A stretch of 40,071 nt of DNA from Synergistaceae bacterium (lineage in GTDB: Bacteria; Synergistota; Synergistia; Synergistales; Synergistaceae), in assembly GCA_031288335.1 (NCBI GenBank), contig JAITRO010000055.1:1-40071 (forward strand), read 5' to 3'. Positions 27,771 through 35,728 of the stretch are shown here, in pieces. The notes beneath the pieces are model-generated. The model made no database searches and had not been told where the DNA came from. It saw only the letters and a list, made by a program, of their open reading frames with translations. The stretch's first letter is position 1; each line of letters begins with the position of its first letter. The position numbers and the translations under genes were made by a program.

Positions 27771-27971
27771 ATCAAAGAAAACCCAGCGTTTGAGAGGATA
27801 CCGAATGACGGAGAACAATGCGAACAGGGAATACAAGAACAGCGTTTCGCCACCCTCTGCGAGGATAAGCAGCGGCTCATCGATATTTATTTGTCAAGAG
27901 GCGTTCCGCTTGGTGTTATCGCCGAAAGCGCCGATCTGCCGCTCGAAAAAATTCAAACTCTTGCCGGTTGA
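27771..27971 (+). pseudogene. 66-codon coding-like frame with no ATG/GTG/TTG start; likely 3' remnant of a gene
   Basis: Frame reads IKENPAFERIPNDGEQCEQGIQEQRFATLCEDKQRLIDIYLSRGVPLGVIAESADLPLEKIQTLAG*, with an in-frame TGA immediately before it. Looks protein-like, unlike the listed ORF 27760..28062. Confidence 0.45.
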
Positions 27972-27993
27972 TTTTTCCGTAATTCGCATGATC

Positions 27994-28050
27994 AAAACCT
28001 CGGGCTCCGCCCGAACCCAGCGGGGAGTTTACTCCCTGCACCTTCATACT
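27994..28050 (+). repeat. dispersed intergenic double-hairpin repeat, copy B
   Basis: AAAACCTCGGGCTCCGCCCGAACCCAGCGGGGAGTTTACTCCCTGCACCTTCATACT; hairpins TCGGG/CCCGA and GCGGGGAG-TTTA-CTCCCTGC. Confidence 0.75.
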
Positions 28051-28056
28051 ACAGGA

Positions 28057-28092
28057 ACGTAAATCCCCAAAATATTTATGGAGGATTTACGT
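28057..28092. repeat. 10-bp perfect inverted repeat ACGTAAATCC-N16-GGATTTACGT
   Basis: Read directly at 28057-28066 and 28083-28092. Confidence 0.85.
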
Positions 28093-28144
28093 CGAGATTA
28101 AAACTCATCAATCGGTCAAGGAGGTTTCCTGTTTTCCCTGCCGG

Positions 28145-28573
28145 TCAATCCCAGTTCGTGATGTCGGCGGCGTTGTTGGTTCCGCCTTCTCTGCTGTCGG
28201 CGCCCAAGGAGATGATGTCGTAGTCGCCTCTTTCGCCGGGACAGACATAGATAAAATCATTGCCCCACGGGTCTTTGGGGACGGATTTCGCGTTGAGGTA
28301 TCCGCCCTTTTGGTAGTTCATCGGCTCCGGCCTGATAGTGGGTTTTTCCACGAGCGCTCTCAATCCCTGTTCCGTGATCGGGAAAAAGCCGTTGTTGAGA
28401 TGAAAGAGTTCCAGCGCTTGCTGAAAATACTTTATCTGCGTTTTTGCCGCCGTCACTTTTGCCGCTTCGCTCTGCCCAAGCAGACGCGGACCGACGAGGG
28501 CCGCGAGCAGCCCTATTATCACGACGACAACCATTATTTCGATAAGCGTGAAACCGTGTCTCCGTGTTTTCAA
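28145..28573 (-). CDS. type II secretion system major pseudopilin GspG-like
   Basis: MKTRRHG|FTLIEIMVVVVIIGLLAALVGPRLLGQSEAAKVTAAKTQIKYFQQALELFHLNNGFFP...DPWGNDFIY. TTG start at 28573 preceded by GGGAGGT. Confidence 0.92.
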   Translation of the reverse strand: MKTRRHGFTLIEIMVVVVIIGLLAALVGPRLLGQSEAAKVTAAKTQIKYFQQALELFHLNNGFFPITEQGLRALVEKPTIRPEPMNYQKGGYLNAKSVPKDPWGNDFIYVCPGERGDYDIISLGADSREGGTNNAADITNWD

Positions 28574-28658
28574 CTTTGAGAACCTCCCTGTGTGAAAAAT
28601 TTTCGCTGTGCCTGTCTGGATAAATATTATCATAAAAAATACATGCCGCGGGCGGTTT

Positions 28659-29414
28659 TCATTTGTCCGAGTTCTCCGCTTTCGAGAAATATGTCCTGAT
28701 GAGCCAGAATATTCCGGTCACTGTGGCAATAAGCCCCGAGTATCGAGCTATCGACAGGTCAAAAAATCCGTTTCCCGATCGCAAAAGATCGAAGAATATC
28801 CTGTAAGGACCGTAGAGCGCGAGAAAGAGCGGCAGCAGAACGGCGCCGCGAAAAGTCATGCCGCGCGCGGCGCGGTATCTTTCTATAACGACGAGCAGCA
28901 GGCCAATCACGAGGCCTGCCGCGGACTCAAATATCTGCGACGGCCACCGCGGAACGCCTGGAGAAAAAGGAAACCGCACTCCAAACCGCGAGCTTGTGGG
29001 AAGCCCCGCACAGCATCCCTGCAAAAAACAACCCCACCTGCCGACGAAAATCATGAACGCGGTCGGGATGGCGGCGGCATCGGCAAAGCGCCCGACTGAG
29101 AGGCCCTTTTTCCTCAGCTTGTAAAGACCAAAGAGCCCGCCTACAATAAAAGCAGGCCCTGAACTGAGACCGGCGTTTATGAGGGACGAAAAACCGCACG
29201 CCAACTCCCCCGATGCGGCGGCTTTGTTGATATAACTGCCCATCGGTGCGCCGATAAACACCCCGCACATCGACCAAGCGAGAACTGAACGGGCGTCGTC
29301 GTCCGTAAGGCCGTATTTCCGCACCGCCCGGTTCTCCGTCTGCCATATCATTCCCCAGAGCGCCGCGCCCCAAAAGACATAATAAAGTTCTATTCCCCAA
29401 ATGGACGGATACAT
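28659..29414 (-). CDS. Lgt-like (prolipoprotein diacylglyceryl transferase family) membrane protein
   Basis: MYPSIWGIELYYVFWGAALWG..., FVGRWGCFLQGCCAGLPT..., RYSGLIATVTGI; internal ATG at 29414. Confidence 0.75.
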   Translation of the reverse strand: MYPSIWGIELYYVFWGAALWGMIWQTENRAVRKYGLTDDDARSVLAWSMCGVFIGAPMGSYINKAAASGELACGFSSLINAGLSSGPAFIVGGLFGLYKLRKKGLSVGRFADAAAIPTAFMIFVGRWGCFLQGCCAGLPTSSRFGVRFPFSPGVPRWPSQIFESAAGLVIGLLLVVIERYRAARGMTFRGAVLLPLFLALYGPYRIFFDLLRSGNGFFDLSIARYSGLIATVTGIFWLIRTYFSKAENSDK

Positions 29415-29587
29415 CGTAAACCTCCGCGCCTGATAAAAAATGACTGGAGTACTATAGCACATTGGCGGGCCTAAGCTGTACAAACGGCGAAACCTGTAGG
29501 ATAATCTGCCATGAAAAAACTTTATCGTTGGGCAGGTGATGTGCGAATGTTCAGCGCACAGTACGCGGGGATACCTCGTAACGTTAT

Positions 29588-30169
29588 ATGTTAGCGGCGC
29601 TCTTGAAAAATATTCTCCCGGCCGCTGTGGGAATATTTTTCGCCTGTTTTCCGTTTCTCTGGTGCCGCGCGAGAGGTGAATCACCGGAATCGTACGGGCT
29701 GAGGCTTGGGGTTTCGCGCGCCGGTTTTTACGAGTGCGCGGCGGTAACTTTTTTGATCCTGACCACTCTCACTCTCGTATCCATCAACTGGCCCGGCGAG
29801 GATCTTCCGCGCCGCGTGGGGTTGACGCGCGCTTTGAAAATGGCATCCGACGGCGCCGGCGCAGCGCTGGTGGAGGAAATTTTCTTCCGAGGCTGGCTGC
29901 AACCCATGCTGCGGAAAAAATTCCGCGCCGCTGCCGCCGTGATTTTGACGAGCGTCGTTTTCGCGGCCGCCCATGTATTCGTGGCGCAGGTGTCTTTTAT
30001 GATAGCCGTGTTTTTCATGGGATGCGTAATGTGCTTTCTCCGTGAGCGCCACGGAGACATCGCCACAGCGACGCTGTTTCACGCTGCCGGAAACATCTGG
30101 GCCATCTGGTTCGTCCCGTCGCATTTTTTCTCGCTGACTGAATGGGCGGAGCAATTGGGTTTGTTGTGA
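29588..30169 (+). CDS. CPBP family intramembrane glutamic endopeptidase
   Basis: VEEIFFRGWLQPMLRKKF, VVFAAAHVF, TLFHAAGNIWA (EExxxR, FxxxH, HxxxN). Confidence 0.9.
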   Translation: MLAALLKNILPAAVGIFFACFPFLWCRARGESPESYGLRLGVSRAGFYECAAVTFLILTTLTLVSINWPGEDLPRRVGLTRALKMASDGAGAALVEEIFFRGWLQPMLRKKFRAAAAVILTSVVFAAAHVFVAQVSFMIAVFFMGCVMCFLRERHGDIATATLFHAAGNIWAIWFVPSHFFSLTEWAEQLGLL

Positions 30170-30227
30170 GTGATTAGTCGTCTGACCCGCCTTTCCGTCC
30201 CGATAATTTTGGATATTGATTTCGTAG

Positions 30228-30246
30228 GGGCGGATAATATCCGCCC
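30228..30246. repeat. 9-bp inverted repeat GGGCGGATA-A-TATCCGCCC (REP-like)
   Basis: Perfect palindrome in the convergent intergenic gap between the CPBP gene and the J-like gene. Confidence 0.8.
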
Positions 30247-30258
30247 GTCTATCTCGCG

Positions 30259-31926
30259 TCATCCTTGAAGCAGGCCGCTCAATCTGGGCGTGCCGTGTTT
30301 CTTGCGGATGCGGACGGCGTTTTCCAGCAGGTTGATGTTGTCCTCCTCCAGATATCTGAAATCCACCCAGAGCCGGCTGTCGCCGCTCTTTCCGATACAG
30401 AACGCGCCAGCTTTGTCCATTATGACGATATCCGTCCAGGCGCAAAATACCCTGCCGCCTTCCGCTCCGTCGTGACGTTCCAGCTCGATGCCCCTGTCAT
30501 TGGCCGTTACCGCGCCGAAGCGGCAACTGTTTCCGTCCCTCAGCCCGGCAAGTATCCTGCGCAGCAGTTTCAGGCCCACAGCCTTCCACAGGCCGCGCAC
30601 TATCTTTTCGTACAGGCGGCCGTTGACGAAATCCATCGAGGCCCAGCCCACCTCGTCGCCCCAGAATACCCTGTGCGATATCACACTGTAAGCGTCCTGT
30701 CCCTCGTCCGGTATCCTTCCCCATCTCATGCGGGTTATTGAGTCGACGTTCCAGCGCCTTCCATGCCATTCGATAAATTCGGAGGAAATCCGCAGCTTCT
30801 CGCGCGATATTATCTCGACGTCGGTCTCTAAAATGAGTTCTCCCGCATAATTGGACGATTTTTCAGGCGTTTCCCCCGCCGTTTCGGACGACACTCCGCC
30901 CGTTGTCTGGTTTTTCTCGGGCTCATATGACAGTTCCCAATCGTCCGCGAACACTTTTTTAAGGCTTTCGGAAAAGGTTTCGGCCAAATTGAGCCTTCCC
31001 ATGGACAAGAGCATCGACTCCAGTTCCGCCGCCGCCCCCAGCATCGCGTCCCGCGTGCTCTTGAGCCCTCTCACGCGCGCGCAGATATGGGGCGGCTCGA
31101 CGACGTGTCTCCAGACGCGGAAATCGGTCATCAGGCCGCCCATCAAGTTCGCGATGTCGGCGTCGGATTGGTTATGTTCCGCGGCGTCGCGCACACGGGC
31201 TATCAGGAACTGGAGTTTCTGTTCCTGCCTCGCCAGCGGCGCCTTCGACTCGACCTCGTAGAGATCCACCATGTCGAACACGACTGCTGGAGCCAGTTTT
31301 GTCCCGTCTCCAGTCGATGAACGGACGACTTTCATTATGGCCTCCAACCTGTCGGACTCGCGCATCGCGCCAAGCGCGGACATTATCACGCTCCGGAAAT
31401 AACGCCGCCGTTCGTTGAGTTCGCCCCTCACGGCGGATATATCGGTGATTTCAGGAAACCCCGATACCACTCGGTCGTCATTTATCATCAGCACTAGCAT
31501 ATCCGGCTCGGCGCACTCGAAAGAAGTGGATATCTCCATTATCCACACCGCGACTGAGGAAGGTGTTCGGTCTTCCATGTCGAGCCTTTTCAGACCGGCC
31601 GAGAGCAGGTTTGCGCGCGCAATCCCAGGATGAGGGAGATTTTTCGCGCTCGACAAGAGGATGGGTGGGGTTTTCAGCATCGACAGCAGCACGTCGACCT
31701 GAGTGGGGGAGACGCCCGGAAACCACGCCACTTCGGCGGCGATGCGTTTCCTCGGGTTGATGAGACAGGAGAGCGCGCGGGAAACGTCGTCGGGATCGCC
31801 CGCGAGTTCCTGCGCGTCCGCCAGCTCCATGAGTTTCGCGCGGTTGTGATGCGCGCGCGCTTTTATCCTGTAAAAGGGGTTTTCGGAAATATCCATGCGT
31901 CCATCCGTATATCTGTATCCGGCCAC
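30259..31926 (-). CDS. 555-aa protein of the Hsp70 cluster; N-terminal J-like segment without HPD
   Basis: MDISENPFYRIKARAHHNRAKLMELADAQELAG...ALSCLINPRKRIAAEVAWFPG; C-terminal halves with repeated W-rich beta segments. Start may be GTG at 31926 or ATG at 31896. Confidence 0.7.
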   Translation of the reverse strand: MAGYRYTDGRMDISENPFYRIKARAHHNRAKLMELADAQELAGDPDDVSRALSCLINPRKRIAAEVAWFPGVSPTQVDVLLSMLKTPPILLSSAKNLPHPGIARANLLSAGLKRLDMEDRTPSSVAVWIMEISTSFECAEPDMLVLMINDDRVVSGFPEITDISAVRGELNERRRYFRSVIMSALGAMRESDRLEAIMKVVRSSTGDGTKLAPAVVFDMVDLYEVESKAPLARQEQKLQFLIARVRDAAEHNQSDADIANLMGGLMTDFRVWRHVVEPPHICARVRGLKSTRDAMLGAAAELESMLLSMGRLNLAETFSESLKKVFADDWELSYEPEKNQTTGGVSSETAGETPEKSSNYAGELILETDVEIISREKLRISSEFIEWHGRRWNVDSITRMRWGRIPDEGQDAYSVISHRVFWGDEVGWASMDFVNGRLYEKIVRGLWKAVGLKLLRRILAGLRDGNSCRFGAVTANDRGIELERHDGAEGGRVFCAWTDIVIMDKAGAFCIGKSGDSRLWVDFRYLEEDNINLLENAVRIRKKHGTPRLSGLLQG

Positions 31927-31930
31927 CGCG

Positions 31931-34429
31931 TCAGCCCCTGATGATGTTCGTCACATCCGTTATGCTGACGTCGGGGCCCACTCCGGGAATCAGTTTCAAC
32001 AATTCCATCATCACTTCGCGCAGGTTTTCCGTCGAGTTCTCCGCCGCGAAGCGCTCGCCCTGCGCGACCAACTCATCGAAGCGCCGCCGGTCCGAGAAAA
32101 TCTGAGGGATTCCGGCCCAGCGCTTGAACACCTCGACGATGTACCAGTCCTGACGCCACTGGACGCCGAAATTCATGTTTTCGAGCTTGCCCAGGTACTG
32201 TTCGAAATCCGAATCGTCCCTGTCCATGGAACGGCGCGCCACAGCCGCCAGGTTGTCGAAGTCGGCGGCTTTCGCGGGAGTCGCGTATTTGCGCAGGGTG
32301 TTCTCGAAGGTCGCGACTACCTTGTCGAGGTCGAGAGTCCTAAGTTCGCTCAGGTGCTCCTCACGCACTTTCGACAGCAGCTGGCGCGCGGCGCGTATGT
32401 CCTCGTCCGCTTCCTGAATTTTCTCGGGATCGGCTTTCGAGGCATCCAGGTTCACCACGGCCTCTATCTTGTCCCTTGCCCCGGCGAGGCGCGGATCGTC
32501 TATGACGAGTTTGAGTTCGTATATCCGAGACAGCGTTTTTCTGCCGTCGGAAACGATATTTCCGGCCGACGCCGAGTAATCCACCTGGCCTTCCTGCCTG
32601 GAGTAGAAATTTTTGTCGGAATGAAACGCGCCGCCGACCGATGGAACGTCGAAACGAACGTCGATATGCCCCGAATCGAGTATCTCGTATTCGCACTCCA
32701 AATCAGCCCCGGCTGGTATGGTTCCCTCGTCGAAATCGCGGCCGGATATTTTGAACACGCCGATCGAGCGGTTGTCGGTGAGGGGATCCTTTATCCCGCC
32801 CTCCCACAGTTTGAAGTTGAGGGAACCAGAACTGCCCGCCGAAAGAGATTCCGCCGCCTTGAAGGTCTTGCGGCCCTTCAAAGGGAGGGCGTCGCCCTTG
32901 CGGACGAGATATTCGAGCGTCGGCTTGCCTCCCAGCTTCTCCAGCACCTCCACGGCCACGGAGTGAGACGCTGGGATGGCCCCTATAGTCGCGGCCGTGC
33001 GAGTTATCACGACACAGTCGTTCTCCAGCTTCACGCGCCCTCCTCTGGCGTCGAACACCGACATTCTGAACCTGTTATCGCCCTTCAGTGCCAGTTGGAG
33101 TTCAAGCACGGCGCCGTCGGACAGTTCCGCGCGCCCTGAAGTCCATCCCGTGTCCATGCTGTCGGCCTGAAATTCGTATCCGCGCAACGTCTCGGAGACG
33201 CGGGCCGCTATCCTGGCCCTGGGTTCCGGCGTACGCGCGCTGAAGTTGAACGAAAGGTTGAGGCGCTCACTGGAGTCGATGTGTCCCCGCAGCTTTTTCC
33301 TGGAGCGCGCCTTCGCTCCCCAGTCTATCGATTCGGCGAACAGGCTCGCGCCCTCCGCGACAGCCGTCATTGGATTGACGATCGACGAGACGCGTATGCC
33401 GAGTTCCGCCGCCACGCGCTCGCGGAGCGGCCCATAGCTGGTGGGGCCTCCGATGAAGACGATGTTCTCTATGTCGTCCGGTTTGAGGCCGGCGCTCGCG
33501 AGCGTGTCTCTCGCGGCGTTTATGGAGGACGTTATCTTGTCATCCGTGATTTTTTCGTAAACCTCGCGTCCCAACGGTATGTCGAAGTATATCTCGTTTT
33601 TGTCGCAGTCGAGTATGGGCGTGGGCAAGTCCGCCGCCGACAGGCTTATCGTGGATTCGCGGACTGTGGAGAGCGCTGTTTTCGCGTTCTCGGACGCCGA
33701 TATCGCCCAGCGCGTGAGGGCTTTGTAATGAGGGTCGGTCTGAAATTCCTCGGGAAGCGAAAAATGCGACGCAAGCCACGGGCGAACCACAGCGTCAAAT
33801 ATCGCTCGGTCGAAATCGCGCCCTCCGCACATCGCTATCCCTCCGTGCGCCAACAGGTTGACCCGCCCTCCGATGCTCTCGGCCACAGCTATGTCGAGCG
33901 TCCCGCCGCCCAGGTCGTATATCAGGAACATGCCGTCGTCCTTGCGCACACGCATGACGCTCATCACCGCTGCCACGGGTTCCTGCATCAGCGCCACGCG
34001 CCCGATGCCCGCCATGTTCGCGGCCTCGGCGGCGGCGTTTTTCTGCATCTGGTTGAACGCGGCGGGAACCGTTATGACAGTGCCGGTTTCGTCGTCGTTC
34101 CTAACCTCGTCGGGCAGATAACCGTACAACGCTTTTAATATCTCCGCGGAACACTCTTCCGGTGTTTTGGTCACGTCCGCCGCGGAGAAACGGATCAGCG
34201 TGTTCGTCCCCATAAGTCTCTTGAAGAGGACGGCCGAATTTTCCGGCTCGCGCAGCGACATGCTGTAAGCGCGGAGCCCCACGTATTTCGCCCCGCGTTT
34301 GTCTATATATAACGCCGAGGGCGTGATGTCGTTTTGCTCGGGGCTCTTCCACGTCCTCGGCGTTATGCCGTCGCACGAGGCTATTACGCTGTTCGTGGTG
34401 CCCAGATCGATTCCGACGTAGTTTTTCAT
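31931..34429 (-). CDS. divergent Hsp70 (832 aa) with insertion between NBD and SBD-beta
   Basis: MKNYVGIDLGTTNSVIASCDG, FLIYDLGGGTLDIAV, IENIVFIGGPTSYGPLRERVAAELG; SBD-like LVRKGDALPLKGRKTFKAAES...NRSIGVFKISG. ATG at 34429. Confidence 0.93.
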   Translation of the reverse strand: MKNYVGIDLGTTNSVIASCDGITPRTWKSPEQNDITPSALYIDKRGAKYVGLRAYSMSLREPENSAVLFKRLMGTNTLIRFSAADVTKTPEECSAEILKALYGYLPDEVRNDDETGTVITVPAAFNQMQKNAAAEAANMAGIGRVALMQEPVAAVMSVMRVRKDDGMFLIYDLGGGTLDIAVAESIGGRVNLLAHGGIAMCGGRDFDRAIFDAVVRPWLASHFSLPEEFQTDPHYKALTRWAISASENAKTALSTVRESTISLSAADLPTPILDCDKNEIYFDIPLGREVYEKITDDKITSSINAARDTLASAGLKPDDIENIVFIGGPTSYGPLRERVAAELGIRVSSIVNPMTAVAEGASLFAESIDWGAKARSRKKLRGHIDSSERLNLSFNFSARTPEPRARIAARVSETLRGYEFQADSMDTGWTSGRAELSDGAVLELQLALKGDNRFRMSVFDARGGRVKLENDCVVITRTAATIGAIPASHSVAVEVLEKLGGKPTLEYLVRKGDALPLKGRKTFKAAESLSAGSSGSLNFKLWEGGIKDPLTDNRSIGVFKISGRDFDEGTIPAGADLECEYEILDSGHIDVRFDVPSVGGAFHSDKNFYSRQEGQVDYSASAGNIVSDGRKTLSRIYELKLVIDDPRLAGARDKIEAVVNLDASKADPEKIQEADEDIRAARQLLSKVREEHLSELRTLDLDKVVATFENTLRKYATPAKAADFDNLAAVARRSMDRDDSDFEQYLGKLENMNFGVQWRQDWYIVEVFKRWAGIPQIFSDRRRFDELVAQGERFAAENSTENLREVMMELLKLIPGVGPDVSITDVTNIIRG

Positions 34430-34920
34430 GTTTTCTTCTTTCGCAGGATAACGCTCCCCATTCTCACGAGCCCTCCACGATTCATTATGATCGGCTCCAC
34501 CATCGCGTCGACTTCCAATTCGTCGTCCGGTTCGAAATCCTCGATATTGAGCGGCGCAGCCGCTATGCCGGGGTCGAAGGCGGTTCCCTCTATATTGACC
34601 ATGCGCATACCCGCCAACGCCAGCGATTCCTCTATTCTTTTGCCGAAGGCATCGGCGGAGCCCCGATAGCGAGCCGTTTTTCCCACGTCGAGGCCGGATA
34701 TGGCTCTCTCGAAAACGCGGATGAAACGCCACGACTCCGCCGCCAGTTTTACGATCGCCTCCGAGGCGCTTTTGTCCGGTTCCGTTTGTCCAAAACCGGG
34801 CGGCGCATCATCACATATAACTGAGCCCGCGTTTTTTTGCCTCGCGGGCCTCGGTTTTTCACCGCGTGTTTTCAAAGATTTCCCGCGAAAAATTCCGCGG
34901 CGCTTTCTTCCCGGTGACAC
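34426..34920 (-). CDS. GrpE-like nucleotide exchange factor
   Basis: C-terminal IEGTAFDPGIAAAPLNIEDFEPDDELEVDAMVEPIIMNRGGLVRMGSVILRKKK resembles the GrpE C-terminus; ATGA overlap with the hsp70 gene; proposed GTG start at 34920 after GGAGGGGAG. Confidence 0.6.
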   Translation of the reverse strand: MSPGRKRRGIFRGKSLKTRGEKPRPARQKNAGSVICDDAPPGFGQTEPDKSASEAIVKLAAESWRFIRVFERAISGLDVGKTARYRGSADAFGKRIEESLALAGMRMVNIEGTAFDPGIAAAPLNIEDFEPDDELEVDAMVEPIIMNRGGLVRMGSVILRKKKT

Positions 34921-34979
34921 GGCGAGCGCTCCCCTCCAGGCAATCTCTATATAGTTCGGATTATATATCGTACGCGCCG

Positions 34980-35606
34980 TTATATAACGGAGAAATAGAC
35001 GAATCCTCCGCCGTAGTACGTTGTATTGAGCCAGAGCGACAGATCGATCACAAGCGTGCGCCCTCTGTCGAGTATCCCGACCCACACGTTTCCGTTCCGT
35101 CCTGTCTGCTCGGCGGACACCACGGTGACCCAGTGCCATTCGTCAAGATTTTCCTCCTCGCCGTTGTGCAAGTTGAGGAAAGCTATCGGGATATCCCGCG
35201 AGAGCGCGTCGGTCATATAGGCCCACACGCGTTCCATTTGCGGACGGAGCGCGCGTTCCTCAGGTATGGCACATATTGCGGAGGCCATTTTCAGGTTTTT
35301 GGCGGCACAGTATGAGACGACGCGCCTTAGCAGCATTTCGGCGGTGTGGATGCCTCTTTGCGTGGGCGTGACGTATTCCCAGACTTCATCCATGAAAGAT
35401 ATCGCGTATTTTTTGCCTTTGATCCCCGGAACACCGATGTCTCGCCGCAAATACATCAATATCCCTGCCACAACCGACGGCCCGCACCCCGACATCCGCT
35501 GCCAGTCGGAGGCATACCAGTCTTGGTTGCAGCCGTAAAAGGTCTCTCCCGTCTCGTCGTCGATCACTTTGAACGCATCAATGTCGGAAAGCGCTAATTT
35601 TATCAT
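34980..35606 (-). CDS. C39-like (papain-like) cysteine peptidase
   Basis: YGCNQDWYASDWQRMSGCGPSVVAGILMYLRR (Gln...Cys), EWHWVTVVSAE (His), ILDRG; catalytic pattern of the C39-like family. Confidence 0.7.
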   Translation of the reverse strand: MIKLALSDIDAFKVIDDETGETFYGCNQDWYASDWQRMSGCGPSVVAGILMYLRRDIGVPGIKGKKYAISFMDEVWEYVTPTQRGIHTAEMLLRRVVSYCAAKNLKMASAICAIPEERALRPQMERVWAYMTDALSRDIPIAFLNLHNGEEENLDEWHWVTVVSAEQTGRNGNVWVGILDRGRTLVIDLSLWLNTTYYGGGFVYFSVI

Positions 35607-35728
35607 TTTTTCCCTCGCTCCGTTAAATATTTTAAGAAGCCTCTGTGCTCGCCTGGGTCATTGGTTCAAAGAAAATCCACGAGGCGCTCCCGCTCAAGAG
35701 AGCCTGTTCGCCGCGACAGACGCGGAAT

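Noticed and set aside
27760-28062. 100-aa plus-strand ORF
   Set aside because: Runs through repeat copy B and looks non-coding; a different frame (27771-27971) looks more protein-like.
29681-30445. 254-aa minus-strand ORF
   Set aside because: Antisense to the CPBP protease, which has all three expected motifs.
31895-33139. 414-aa plus-strand ORF
   Set aside because: Entirely antisense to the hsp70 coding sequence; Arg/His/Val-rich composition is typical of shadow ORFs in GC-rich genes.
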